From Roseofilum halophilum BLCC-M91 (lineage in GTDB: Bacteria > Cyanobacteriota > Cyanobacteriia > Cyanobacteriales > Desertifilaceae), in assembly GCF_030068445.1 (NCBI RefSeq), contig NZ_JAQPOK010000154.1:1-33659 (forward strand): a stretch of 33,659 nt of DNA, given 5' to 3'. Under the pieces are notes generated by a model that saw nothing but the letters and a program-made list of their open reading frames with translations, was not told the origin of the DNA and did no database searches. A program made the translations under genes and the position numbers. This document shows positions 17,874-26,831 of the stretch, piece by piece (within the stretch, counting starts at the first letter, position 1; the number at the start of each line of letters is the position of its first letter).

Positions 17874-19178
17874 TTATTCCTTCACTGGCAAGATTAGGGT
17901 AAAGGTTGTTCCTTGTCCAAGTTGCGAGGTAAAGTCTAGGGTTCCTTGATGTTTGTCTTCAATAATTTCACGGGAAATCGCCAACCCTAGTCCTGTGCCT
18001 TTATTGACTCCTTTGGTCGTGAACAAATAATCAAAAATTTTCTGTTGGATGTCTGGCTTCATGCCTATACCATTATCTTGGATCTCAATTTTGACTTGAT
18101 TTCCATCCGCATCATAACTGGTGGCAATCTCAATTTCATTCGGCTGATTTTGGATTTCCTCATAACTTTTTCCCTGATTAGAATCTTCTAATGCATCAAT
18201 GGCATTGGCTAATAAGTTCATGAACACCTGATTTAATTGTCCCGGATAACAGGGAACGGGGGGTAATTCTCCGTAGTTTTTAGTAATTTTAATTTCGGGT
18301 CGATAGTCTTTCGCCTTCAGTCGATGCCTGAGAATCATGATGGTGCTGTCAATGCCATCATGACAATGAAAGGACACTTTTTGATCGCTATCGGCACGGG
18401 AAAAGGTACGCATGGATTGACTAATGTTAGTAATGCGATTGGTTCCTTCTTCCATGGATTTGAGCAGTTTAGGAAAGTCTTCGAGTAAATACTCAAAGTC
18501 AATTTCTTCTAATTCATCAAGAATGTCATCATCGGGTTCAGGGTATTTTTCTTGATAGAGTTGAACGAGTTGAATTAAGTCTTGGGCATAATTTTTGGCT
18601 TCAGCAATATTACCGGCAATAAACCCGACCGGATTGTTGATTTCATGGACAATTCCAGCTACAAGTTGACCCAAAGAGGACATTTTTTCGGTTAACACCA
18701 ATTGAGACTGGGCTTTTTTGAGTTCTGCGGTTCTTTCTTCAACTTTTTGTTCCAAGGAAGCGTTCACAGTGGCCAGTTCTTGGGTCAGAGATTTTAATTT
18801 CAAGTGCAGGTTAATTCTGGCTAGGACTTCTTCTTGCTGAAAGGGTTTGGTAATATAATCAACGGCTCCTGAACTGAGTCCTTTGACTTTATTGTTAGCA
18901 TCTGCAAGAGCAGTCATGAAAATAATTGGGATGGTGTTAATTTTGGGGTCTTCTTTGATGCGATGGCAAGTTTCAAAGCCATCAATTCCTGGCATCATGA
19001 TATCGAGTAATATCAAATCTGGCTGGATAGAAGTGAGTTTTTCTAAGGCATTTAAGCCATCTTTGGCGACTAATACCTTAAATCCTTCTTCTTTGAGAAA
19101 GTTGAATAAAACTTTGATATTGGTGGGATTGTCGTCAACCACCAGCAGGGTTTTTTGATCGGTGGAAGAAGTGTTCAT
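17874..19178 (-). CDS. Hybrid protein: receiver domain plus histidine kinase
   Basis: A 434-residue cytoplasmic sensor kinase without membrane segments. Residues 9-125 are a receiver domain (D15/D16, phospho-acceptor D59 in LLDIMMPGIDGFE, K111). A coiled coil (about 127-165) leads to a dimerisation/phosphoacceptor helix with H178 in GIVHEINNP. The C-terminal ATPase domain has an N box near residue 321 (NLLANAIDAL), G1 IQDNGIGM and G2 GTGLGLAIS. With the receiver at the N-terminus it probably works downstream of another kinase or forms a phosphorelay. The gene starts three bases after the stop of the REC-GGDEF-EAL gene, so the two form an operon. Their receiver domains are clearly similar, suggesting duplication. 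Confidence 0.93.
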   Translation of the reverse strand: MNTSSTDQKTLLVVDDNPTNIKVLFNFLKEEGFKVLVAKDGLNALEKLTSIQPDLILLDIMMPGIDGFETCHRIKEDPKINTIPIIFMTALADANNKVKGLSSGAVDYITKPFQQEEVLARINLHLKLKSLTQELATVNASLEQKVEERTAELKKAQSQLVLTEKMSSLGQLVAGIVHEINNPVGFIAGNIAEAKNYAQDLIQLVQLYQEKYPEPDDDILDELEEIDFEYLLEDFPKLLKSMEEGTNRITNISQSMRTFSRADSDQKVSFHCHDGIDSTIMILRHRLKAKDYRPEIKITKNYGELPPVPCYPGQLNQVFMNLLANAIDALEDSNQGKSYEEIQNQPNEIEIATSYDADGNQVKIEIQDNGIGMKPDIQQKIFDYLFTTKGVNKGTGLGLAISREIIEDKHQGTLDFTSQLGQGTTFTLILPVKE

Positions 19179-19181
19179 AGG

Positions 19182-21053
19182 TCAATTTATGCGGTAATTT
19201 TGGATAAACTGAGTGGCCGCTTCAGGATTTAGGGGTTTTGCAAATAAAAACCCTTGGCCAAATTCGCACCCTATTTCTTTGACGATATTCAGTTGTTCTT
19301 GGGTTTCTATGCCTTCAGCAACCAGATCCATACCGAGATGGTGAGCTAAGGAAATCATGGTTTGGATGATGGCTAAACCTTCTGCACTATCTAGACGAGA
19401 AACAAAACATCGATCAATTTTGAGTGTATCTACAGGAAAAGAATGGAGACGACTTAAGGAGGAATATCCTGTGCCGAAATCATCAATACAAATTTTTATT
19501 CCTTGATGATGAATTTCTTCTAGGATTTTAGTGGGCATTCCTTCATTTTCTAAAAAGGCACTTTCGGTGACTTCGAGTTTGAGTTGATGGGGTGAAATAT
19601 CATATTTTTTAGAAATATTAGAAATAGTCTTGAGCAGGTGAAAGTTTTGCAATTGCAAGGGGGAGAGATTGACGTTAATGACTAAATTTTGGGTGGGGGA
19701 CAATTGTTGATGCCACTGTTGCAGTTGCTGACAGGCTAAGGTAAGGGCAATGAATCCTAGTTCTTCAATACATCCGGTTTCTTCGGCTAGGTCAATAAAG
19801 TGTCCGGGGGAAATGAGTCCCCGTTGAGGATGTTGCCAGCGAATTAAGGCTTCAAAACCGACGAGTTGATGGCTATTGAGGGCGATAATGGGTTGATAGT
19901 GTAGCTCGAATTGTTGGTTGTGGATGGCGAGCGGTAATTCGGCTTCGAGTTGAATGCGTTCTAAGGCGCGAGATTGGAGCTGGGGGTTGAGGATGCAATA
20001 CCCGGTTTTTCCGGCGCGTTTGGCTTCTGACATGACGATATCTGCGTCGCGGAGAATGTCGGTCATTTGCCGATAGCCGAGGATGGATGGAATGATGCCG
20101 ATGCGAGCATGGAGGGTAATGGGATAGTGACCGATGGTAATGGGCGATCGCAGATGGTCTAAGATCCGGTTGGCGATCGCCTCTATATCCGTCTGTTCAT
20201 TCATTTCTAGTATTAACAAAAACTTGTCTCCCCCCAAACGCGCCACTTGTCCTTGTCCTCGCCAGCATCCTAACAGGCGATCGGCCACCACTTTTAGCAC
20301 TCGATCCCCAATGCGATGCCCCAAATGATCGTTCACTCGCTTAAAATGGCCTAAATCTAAGAACAAAATCCCGTAGTTGGTCTGAGAGGAACTGGGAAAA
20401 TGGTCTAACAATGTTGATAAATATTGGGTCACCCACAACCGGTTATACAATCCCGTCAGATGATCGTGAGAAGCTTCATAACTGAGTTGCTCTTCTCTGG
20501 CTTGTAATTTCTCTAAGGCTAACGAAAGCTGCTCTGTACGCTCGATAACGCGACTTTCCAAGTCTTCATTTAGATGCTTTAATTGGGTTTGTGCTAATAG
20601 CCTGGCTTGAACTTCTTTATGGAGTTGCTGGTTCTTGTCCCGTAGGTTTTGAGTTAAAGAGCGGAGCTTCAGATGCAGTTGAATTCGACTTAATACTTCT
20701 TCTTGATAGAAGGGTTTGGTAATGTAGTCCACAGCACCGAGTTGGAATCCCTTAACCTTATCTTCGCTCTCGGATAAAGCCGTCATGAAAATAACGGGAA
20801 TATCTTGCGTCTGGGGATTGCCTTGTAGTTGCCGACAGACCTCAAACCCACTTAATTCGGGCATCATCACATCTAGTAGAATTAAATCAGGATAGGTTTG
20901 ATGCACTTTTTCTAATGCATTTTTGCCATCTGTGGCCACTAATACCCTAAACCCTGATTTTTTCAGCAAGTTAAATAGCACCCTAAGATTGTTGGTATTA
21001 TCATCAACAATGAGAATTAGTCCAGATTGGGTTGTCTTGATTAGGTTGACCAT
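19182..21053 (-). CDS. Response regulator with degenerate GGDEF and intact EAL domain (c-di-GMP phosphodiesterase)
   Basis: A 623-residue protein. The receiver domain (residues 11-128) has D17/D18 and phospho-acceptor D61. A coiled coil (about 135-190) leads to a GGDEF domain (about 195-355), where the signature is GGDKF (274-278) and the metal motif reads FLDLGHFKRVND instead of DxDxFK. Cyclase activity is therefore unlikely. The EAL domain (about 365-615) keeps EALIRW (E400-L402 region), NLSP, EVTES, DDFGTGYSSL, KIDR and VAEGIET, as in active phosphodiesterases. The expected role is hydrolysis of cyclic di-GMP under control of the receiver, possibly with the GGDEF domain as a GTP sensor. 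It is the first gene of an operon with the histidine kinase. Confidence 0.93.
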   Translation of the reverse strand: MVNLIKTTQSGLILIVDDNTNNLRVLFNLLKKSGFRVLVATDGKNALEKVHQTYPDLILLDVMMPELSGFEVCRQLQGNPQTQDIPVIFMTALSESEDKVKGFQLGAVDYITKPFYQEEVLSRIQLHLKLRSLTQNLRDKNQQLHKEVQARLLAQTQLKHLNEDLESRVIERTEQLSLALEKLQAREEQLSYEASHDHLTGLYNRLWVTQYLSTLLDHFPSSSQTNYGILFLDLGHFKRVNDHLGHRIGDRVLKVVADRLLGCWRGQGQVARLGGDKFLLILEMNEQTDIEAIANRILDHLRSPITIGHYPITLHARIGIIPSILGYRQMTDILRDADIVMSEAKRAGKTGYCILNPQLQSRALERIQLEAELPLAIHNQQFELHYQPIIALNSHQLVGFEALIRWQHPQRGLISPGHFIDLAEETGCIEELGFIALTLACQQLQQWHQQLSPTQNLVINVNLSPLQLQNFHLLKTISNISKKYDISPHQLKLEVTESAFLENEGMPTKILEEIHHQGIKICIDDFGTGYSSLSRLHSFPVDTLKIDRCFVSRLDSAEGLAIIQTMISLAHHLGMDLVAEGIETQEQLNIVKEIGCEFGQGFLFAKPLNPEAATQFIQNYRIN

Positions 21054-21185
21054 ATCTGCATATTGTGATCCGATCGCTTGTATACCTGATTGGTTGCTCC
21101 ATCAATCTGTACATCTTCTTTCTAAGAGGTAACTCGCTTTGATTGTAGCACTATTGTTTATCATTTACGGGCAGGTTCTCCAGTG

Positions 21186-21201
21186 GGTGAGCGCTCTCAC
21201 C
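21186..21201. promoter_or_regulatory. Inverted repeat between divergent signalling and TolC genes
   Basis: GGTGAG (21186-21191) and CTCACC (21196-21201) flank CGCT, in the 213-base gap between the divergent REC-GGDEF-EAL gene and the TolC-like gene. It could be a shared operator, but nothing identifies a binding protein. Confidence 0.3.
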
Positions 21202-21266
21202 TAGCTTTTGAGGCAAAATTAACTTGAGATTAAATTAACGTTAAACTGCGATCGCTAAAAATAATC

Positions 21267-22805
21267 ATGAATCTCGATCCATTCCTGTTAAGTATCCGAA
21301 AATTACTGCATCTATCCCTGGTCTCCGGGGGCATATTTGCCAGCTATACCCTGGTTTTTTGTGTGAGCTTTCCCGTACAAGCGAGTTCCCGACCAGAGCA
21401 AACTGTTCATTCTGAACAGAATTTAGAACAGAAGCCTTTATCTTTGGCGATCGCCGATGTCGTGCAACTGGTTGTTGAAAATAACACGGACATCAAAAAC
21501 GCCTATCTCGATCGCATTGCCCAACGCCAAGATCTAGCGGTTGCTGAAGATAAATTCAGACCCGATCTTACCCCTCGTCTCTTACTCAATGCCCGTCGGG
21601 AATCCATTGGCCCCATTATTAACCAAAGTGAAGGCCTAGACATCGGAGCTTCCCTAAATACTGAACTTCCCATCGGTACTGAAATCACCCTTGACTGGAG
21701 AACTCTACGGCGTTTAGAACGACAATATGGTTCTACTGCTCCGTTCGATCAAAGGGGATTAAACCATGAAATTCGACTGGAACTGACACAGCCCTTATTG
21801 CGAGGTTCAAGAGTTGATGTCAATCGCGCGTCTATCGATCGCGCCCGCTTGACCAATCAAGTGCAGATTTTACAAGTTAAATCTACATTAATCGATCGAG
21901 TAACTGAGGCGATTATACTTTATCGTCAACTTTTCCAACGTCAAAAAGAACTGGACATTGCCCAATTAACTCTAGAAAACTCTCGCCGTCTCTTAGAGGT
22001 CACAGAAGCCTTAATTCAGGCAGGAAGACGGGCCCCGGTAGAACGTATTCAAGGAGAGGCAGATGTAGCCAATCAAGAATTAAGGGTTTTAGATGCTGAA
22101 AATGCTTTAGATCAAGCTCGATTAGAGTTATTAGATTTATTAGAACTCGATCAAGATTTAGCGATTACGGCTCAACCGCCAAAGTTAGAAGATAGACCGA
22201 TCTTAGATGTAGAAAACTTATTTGCTTTAGCCCTAGACAATAATCCCAGCTATTTACAAGCTCAGTTAAATCAGGAAATTGCTAACTCTAATTTAATTGA
22301 AGCGGCAGATAATCGTCGATGGAATTTAGATTTGGAGGCAGATTATAATTGGTTACCCAGTAATTTGGTAGAAACCCGCTCCGATCTGACTCTGGCTTTG
22401 ACTTTGAGTAAAACCTGGGGAGATTTGCAGCCCGAACAGCAGTTTGAACAAAGTCAGGTGAATGTGAGAAAGAGTCAAAATACCATCGATCAAGTTTATT
22501 CAAGTTTAAATATTGATATCAATAATCGTATCCGAGATATTCAGCTCACCTGGGAACAGGTCGAACAATCTCAATCTACCACTGAATTGGTGCAGCAGCA
22601 ATTGGAGGCGGAAGAAACTAAACTGCGTTTGGGCATTCAAGGGACATCCCTCAATGATATTATTCGTTTTCAAAATGATTTAGCCAATGCCCAACAAAAT
22701 GAATTGCGAGTTTTAATCCAATATCTTAATGCATTGACTCGTCTCGATCAAAGTCTGGGAGTTACCCTAGAGGAATGGAATTTAATCCAGAACTTGAGTG
22801 ATTGA
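21267..22805 (+). CDS. TolC family outer membrane channel protein
   Basis: A 512-residue protein with an N-terminal signal sequence (hydrophobic about 13-33, likely cut near PVQASS). Two repeats of long amphipathic helices and beta segments, rich in Gln, Asn and Leu, follow, as in TolC/OMF channels (for example ARRESIGPIINQSEGLDIGA and SLNTELPIGTEITLDWR). TolC proteins form trimeric ducts across the outer membrane and periplasm for type I secretion or efflux. No membrane-fusion protein, ABC transporter or RND pump lies next to it, so the cargo is unknown. A HIP1 site lies about 18 bases before the start codon. Confidence 0.88.
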   Translation: MNLDPFLLSIRKLLHLSLVSGGIFASYTLVFCVSFPVQASSRPEQTVHSEQNLEQKPLSLAIADVVQLVVENNTDIKNAYLDRIAQRQDLAVAEDKFRPDLTPRLLLNARRESIGPIINQSEGLDIGASLNTELPIGTEITLDWRTLRRLERQYGSTAPFDQRGLNHEIRLELTQPLLRGSRVDVNRASIDRARLTNQVQILQVKSTLIDRVTEAIILYRQLFQRQKELDIAQLTLENSRRLLEVTEALIQAGRRAPVERIQGEADVANQELRVLDAENALDQARLELLDLLELDQDLAITAQPPKLEDRPILDVENLFALALDNNPSYLQAQLNQEIANSNLIEAADNRRWNLDLEADYNWLPSNLVETRSDLTLALTLSKTWGDLQPEQQFEQSQVNVRKSQNTIDQVYSSLNIDINNRIRDIQLTWEQVEQSQSTTELVQQQLEAEETKLRLGIQGTSLNDIIRFQNDLANAQQNELRVLIQYLNALTRLDQSLGVTLEEWNLIQNLSD

Positions 22806-23110
22806 TGATGGAATTGGTGCAAAAAGCTGCTCACTAATGTTGAAGATTCCCGTCTCGGATGCAGGATGGAGTGCTGGGTTTTTAGGGTAGATTGTCAATC
22901 CCTAACAGAAGTGGTAGGATTAAATGATAAGCCAAAATAGTCTCAGCCTTACTCGATGGTAAATGACGGGATTATCTTGTTAAAAAGCGATCCTCACTAG
23001 AGCGCGAATAAATAAAATGTAACGATCGGATGTGGTTCACAAGTTCTGAAGTGCAACCCCGATCTGGCAAGGGTGATTTCGGAGTTTGCTATGGAAGGGG
23101 AGAACCAGCG
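22806..23110. other. Intergenic region between the TolC-like and GGDEF genes
   Basis: It contains one imperfect hairpin at 22882-22905 (TTAGG/CCTAA and GATTG/CAATC with a three-base bulge), without a T-run. Nothing else was recognised. An in-frame ATG at 23030 has no ribosome-binding site. Confidence 0.5.
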
Positions 23111-24625
23111 ATGAATCATCTATTCACTCAAATTTTAAACCTTCAATTGAAAGCCAGTTATTTGCTGATTAACGATCGGTTTTTAATCCTAGAGACCGAT
23201 CCCCAGATCGACTGTGTTCTTCCCCATTTGTCTGCGGATCGGGGTGTGGATATTAGGGAAATTTTTCCGATGTTAAGCACTGTAAGCTTAGAGGGATTAG
23301 GGGAAAATGATTTTGTAGAGAGAGAGGGCGATTTAGGAGAAGTTTACCTCAAGATCGGTTTGAGGAGACTTCTCGATCGCACTCCCGATGAGACAGAAGA
23401 AAATCCAGGCTCTGCATACTTAGTGCTGATTGAGGATAGGACTCAATTCCATCAGAAGCAAGAGCAACTAGAGAAACAAGGGGCAGGCGATCGCCTCTTA
23501 CGAAAGATGAACGACAAAATTCGCCAATCTCTAGGTCTCGAAGAAATCCTGCAATCGAGTGTCGATCGACTTCAACCCCTATTGGGCATAGACCGAGCCT
23601 TGGTTTACTATTTTAATCCCGATTGGAGCGGTACGGTCGTAGTGGAAGCGGTTGATTCAACCTGTGCTTCGATCCTGGATCAGCCCATTGACAAGCTGTA
23701 TACGAAAGAGCAAATTCCATTTTATCAACAGGGAAACATCAGCCAAATTAGGGATCTAGAAACGGCCGATCTCCCAGAGGACGATCGCCAATTGCTCCAT
23801 CAACTTCAGGTGCGATCGCAATTAGTCTTCCCGATTCAACTGGGAATTCCCTTAAACCCCCCTCCCCAAAACACCTTTAAACTGGGTCAATCCAACTTAC
23901 CCCTTGCCTCTCCTTACCATCCCCCCTGGGATACCTATCTCTGGGGACTGTTGATCGTCCATCAATGCCATCATCCTCGAACCTGGGAACCCTGGGAAAT
24001 CCAACTCCTACAAGACATCAGTACCCAACTGAGCATCGCCATCCAACAATCCCAACTCTACGAACAACTTAAAGAAGCCAACCAAGAACTCAAACAACTC
24101 TCTGCTTCCGATAGTCTCACCCAACTGTACAACCGTCGTCGTTTCGAGCAAGTCCTACAAAAAGAATGGCGACGACTCTCCAGGGAGCGATCGCCCCTCG
24201 GTCTCATTCTCTGTGATATTGATTACTTCCGACTCTACAACGAAGCCTATGGCTATCTGAGCGGCGACTTTTGCCTGCAACTGATCGCCGATGCCGTGCG
24301 CCAAGTCCTGAAACGCCCTGCCGACCTCGTAGCTCGCTATGGTGCAGAAGAATTCGCCGTCCTCCTTCCCCATACCGACCTATCGGGAAGTACCCATGTT
24401 GCCCATATGATTGAAAACAACGTTATCGGCCTAGATCTAGAACACAAAACCTCCCCCGTTGCTCCCACCGTCACCCTCAGTATGGGGGTAGCAGCTCTCA
24501 TCCCCCGTATCGATACCCAACCCCAATTTCTCCTCGAACTCGCTCGCTATGTTCTCGACCAAGCCAAACGCAATGGCCATAACCAAATTGTGGCCGCTAA
24601 TTCCTCGATGCTGCTCGACTTTTAG
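23111..24625 (+). CDS. PAS/GAF-GGDEF protein (probable diguanylate cyclase)
   Basis: From ATG 23111, preceded by GGAAGGGGAGA, the protein is 504 residues. Residues 1-115 look PAS-like, about 140-345 are a GAF domain of the phytochrome/cyanobacteriochrome type, and about 350-500 form a GGDEF domain. The bilin-attaching Cys-His usually found before LLxxLQVR is Asp-Asp here (PEDDRQLLHQLQVRSQL), so a covalent bilin is not expected. The cyclase domain keeps DIDYF for metal, an RPAD inhibitory site and the signature GAEEF. The second-position Ala is unusual; GGEEF and related variants can be active. The product would be cyclic di-GMP, opposing the EAL protein encoded nearby. Confidence 0.88.
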   Translation: MNHLFTQILNLQLKASYLLINDRFLILETDPQIDCVLPHLSADRGVDIREIFPMLSTVSLEGLGENDFVEREGDLGEVYLKIGLRRLLDRTPDETEENPGSAYLVLIEDRTQFHQKQEQLEKQGAGDRLLRKMNDKIRQSLGLEEILQSSVDRLQPLLGIDRALVYYFNPDWSGTVVVEAVDSTCASILDQPIDKLYTKEQIPFYQQGNISQIRDLETADLPEDDRQLLHQLQVRSQLVFPIQLGIPLNPPPQNTFKLGQSNLPLASPYHPPWDTYLWGLLIVHQCHHPRTWEPWEIQLLQDISTQLSIAIQQSQLYEQLKEANQELKQLSASDSLTQLYNRRRFEQVLQKEWRRLSRERSPLGLILCDIDYFRLYNEAYGYLSGDFCLQLIADAVRQVLKRPADLVARYGAEEFAVLLPHTDLSGSTHVAHMIENNVIGLDLEHKTSPVAPTVTLSMGVAALIPRIDTQPQFLLELARYVLDQAKRNGHNQIVAANSSMLLDF

Positions 24626-24678
24626 CCAGAACCGGTAAACTAGAAAAAGATTGACTTAAACTTCTAAACACCCCCCCT

Positions 24679-24906
24679 ATGTTCAAGCGCACTTCCGTAG
24701 ACAGCCAAGAATTAATGCGTCGTGCTGAAGAACTCATTAATGCTGCATCCAACCGCTATCGGATTACCGTACAGGTCGCCCATCGCGCCCAACGTCGCCG
24801 CTACGAAGAATTTGATAACCTGGACGATCCAAAAATGAAGCCCGTCATTCGAGCCGTGATTGAAATGTCGGACGAGTTAACCCAACCGGAAATCATTGGT
24901 GAATGA
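24679..24906 (+). CDS. rpoZ: DNA-directed RNA polymerase subunit omega
   Basis: A 75-residue protein matching cyanobacterial omega. The N-terminal helix contains [20 protein letters not shown] and is followed by [16 protein letters not shown] and a helical tail ending EIIGE. Omega binds beta-prime and helps RNA polymerase assembly; in cyanobacteria it also influences sigma factor recruitment. The stop codon overlaps the start of the next gene as ATGA, so the two are cotranslated. Confidence 0.95.
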   Translation: MFKRTSVDSQELMRRAEELINAASNRYRITVQVAHRAQRRRYEEFDNLDDPKMKPVIRAVIEMSDELTQPEIIGE

Positions 24907-25382
24907 AACAAGGACGATTATCCTTAATTGCGTTCGGTTTACTAGGGCTGACGGCTTTATCCGTTATGCCCTTAACCTCCTTCAATTGGCCAGCCGCCCT
25001 AGCCCAGACTCGGATTCGACCTAGGGATCTCTGGCGGTTAGTGTATGAACAACTCCCGGAGTTTCCCCTAGAAAATGATTATGTCAGCAAATTAGATGGG
25101 GAAGTCAAGCCCGATAATACCCTGGTCGAGAGACTCATTCGCTATCACTTGTATGTCAAAGGTCGTACCCCTCAATATCGCTTAGATTGGAAGTTAACCC
25201 TAGCTGATTATTTGGGAGCCAATGAGATTATGTACGAAGGAGTTTATCCCAGTGCAGATGTGCTGACCAAAAATCCCTTAGAGGGAGACCGGGAAGCGAT
25301 CGCCAAATTAACGCGATCGCAACGGGAAGCTTTAATTGATGTCCTCGTCGGCATCTACAACCCCCAAACCAACCGTGATTAA
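24903..25382 (+). CDS. Exported protein of unknown function
   Basis: A 159-residue protein with an N-terminal signal peptide (hydrophobic core about 7-24, probable cut after ALAQ near residue 35). The mature part is soluble and mixed alpha/beta ([18 protein letters not shown], then [16 protein letters not shown]). I recognise it only as a conserved hypothetical of cyanobacteria. It is coupled to rpoZ by a four-base overlap, and its 3' end overlaps the DUF1818 gene in another frame. A periplasmic or thylakoid-lumen location is inferred from the signal peptide. Confidence 0.8.
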   Translation: MKQGRLSLIAFGLLGLTALSVMPLTSFNWPAALAQTRIRPRDLWRLVYEQLPEFPLENDYVSKLDGEVKPDNTLVERLIRYHLYVKGRTPQYRLDWKLTLADYLGANEIMYEGVYPSADVLTKNPLEGDREAIAKLTRSQREALIDVLVGIYNPQTNRD

Positions 25383-25731
25383 ACAAGGGCCCCAATGGCG
25401 CGTCGGCTGGAAACCCGAAGCCCCAGAGTATCCAGTATTGCTCGGCGGTGCAGATTGGGCGATCGAACTGAGCGCCCCAGAACTGCAAGAATTTCAGCAA
25501 CTCCTGCAACAACTGATCCACAGCCTAGAGCAAATCGCCCCCGAACTCATGGACGAAGAAAAAATCACCTGTGAAGCTGAAGGCAGCCTTTTGTGGATGG
25601 AAGTCCAAGGCTATCCCCACAGCTTTAGCCTCCATTTCATCCTCAACACCGGTCGTCGAGCCGAAGGAACCTGGCCCCCAACCGTCACCCCAGAAGTCAT
25701 TCACGCTTTAAATACCTTAGAGGGGTTTTAA
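25339..25731 (+). CDS. DUF1818 family protein
   Basis: A soluble 130-residue protein when started at ATG 25339. The family core is clear: GPQWRVGW, ADWAIELSAPELQEF, MDEEKITCEAEGSLLWMEVQG and RAEGTWPP. The function is unknown; the family is largely limited to cyanobacteria and plastid lineages. Family members usually begin a few residues before the GxxWRxGW motif, so GTG 25375 is a plausible alternative start. That would cut the overlap with the preceding gene from 44 to 8 bases and give 118 residues. No clear ribosome-binding site favours either start. Confidence 0.85.
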   Translation: MSSSASTTPKPTVIKQGPQWRVGWKPEAPEYPVLLGGADWAIELSAPELQEFQQLLQQLIHSLEQIAPELMDEEKITCEAEGSLLWMEVQGYPHSFSLHFILNTGRRAEGTWPPTVTPEVIHALNTLEGF

Positions 25732-25748
25732 TTTTTAAAATCCTGTGT

Positions 25749-25754
25749 TATGAT
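25749..25754 (+). promoter_or_regulatory. -10 element for tRNA-Pro
   Basis: TATGAT lies 13 bases before the mature tRNA 5' end, well placed for a transcript starting near 25761. The -35 region (TTTTAA at the expected position) is weak. Confidence 0.5.
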
Positions 25755-25767
25755 AGAAATCTGTGAC

Positions 25768-25841
25768 CGGGGCGTAGCGCAGCTTGGTAGCGCACCACTT
25801 TGGGGTAGTGGGGGTCGTGGGTTCAAATCCCGCCGCTCCGA
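25768..25841 (+). tRNA. tRNA-Pro(GGG)
   Basis: The 74-base sequence folds into a full cloverleaf. The acceptor stem is CGGGGCG/CGCTCCG with one G-T pair and the D stem is GCGC/GCGC. The anticodon stem CCACT/AGTGG encloses loop TTGGGGT with anticodon GGG at 25802-25804, and the T stem is GTGGG/CCCGC with loop TTCAAAT. The discriminator is A25841 and CCA is not encoded. The D-loop AGCTTGGTA is typical of bacterial proline tRNAs. Confidence 0.95.
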
Positions 25842-25907
25842 TTAATCAAACCTAATTAATAAAAATAGCATGTAGGGTTTACCAAAGAGTATAACCCCCA
25901 ACTCGCC

Positions 25908-26831
25908 TTGACTGCATCTGTACCCATTGTTTATCACCCTGATTATGTCGCGCCTCTCCCTCCAGGTCATCGGTTTCCCATGGCCAAATTTAAGCTGCTC
26001 TATCAGTTGCTTCTGAGCGATCGCATCATCACCCCCTCCCAAGTCCATAGCCCCCAACTCCCCCCCGTAGAATGGCTGCAACTCGTCCATACCCCCAACT
26101 ACATCCAAGCCTACTGCCAAGGAACCCTAGACCCCAAGGCCCAGCGACGCATTGGGTTACCTTGGAGTCCGGCCCTAGCCCAGCGTACTTGTCGGGCCGT
26201 TGGTGGCTTCATTCTCACCAGTAAACTAGCTTTAGAACATGGACTCGCCTGTAACACCGCCGGAGGAACCCATCACGCCTTCCCCGATCGCGGAACCGGC
26301 TTTTGTATCTTCAACGATTTGGCGATCGCAGCCCGCGTCCTGCAACACTTAAACCTAGCCCAAAAAATCCTCATCCTAGACCTAGACGTACACCAAGGCG
26401 ACGGAACCGCCTGGATCTTCCAAGACGACCCCAGCGTATTCACCTTCTCCATGCACTGCGAAGTTAACTTTCCCAGTCACAAACCCCCCAGCGACCTCGA
26501 CATCCCCCTACCCGTCGGCATGGAAGACGAACCCTACCTACAAACCCTCGCCACCTATCTCCCCGACCTCCTCAGCCAACTCAAACCCGACCTCATCCTC
26601 TACGATGCCGGTGTTGACCCCCATATCCATGATGCCCTCGGAAAACTCGCCCTCACCGACACCGGACTCTTCCGCCGAGACATGCAAGTTCTCAGCACCT
26701 GTCTAGCCGCAGGACACCCCGTCGCTTGCGTCATTGGCGGTGGATACGCCAAGGATATGTCCGCCTTAGTCTATCGTCATTCCCTCCTACACCGCGCCGC
26801 CAGAGATGTCTATTATCACTATCGGCTCTAG
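25908..26831 (+). CDS. Histone deacetylase family zinc amidohydrolase
   Basis: A 307-residue protein of the arginase/deacetylase superfamily, in the bacterial group related to acetoin utilisation and acetylpolyamine enzymes. Active-site features are H122/H123 (GGTHHAF), the zinc ligands D160 and H162 (LDLDVHQGDGT) and D237 (DAGVDPH), and GGGY near 277-280. The substrate is probably an acetylated lysine or polyamine but cannot be set from sequence. I start it at TTG 25908 because the conserved PIVYHPDYVAPLPPGHRFP stretch precedes the first ATG (25980). No strong ribosome-binding site is visible. It directly follows tRNA-Pro. Confidence 0.9.
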   Translation: MTASVPIVYHPDYVAPLPPGHRFPMAKFKLLYQLLLSDRIITPSQVHSPQLPPVEWLQLVHTPNYIQAYCQGTLDPKAQRRIGLPWSPALAQRTCRAVGGFILTSKLALEHGLACNTAGGTHHAFPDRGTGFCIFNDLAIAARVLQHLNLAQKILILDLDVHQGDGTAWIFQDDPSVFTFSMHCEVNFPSHKPPSDLDIPLPVGMEDEPYLQTLATYLPDLLSQLKPDLILYDAGVDPHIHDALGKLALTDTGLFRRDMQVLSTCLAAGHPVACVIGGGYAKDMSALVYRHSLLHRAARDVYYHYRL

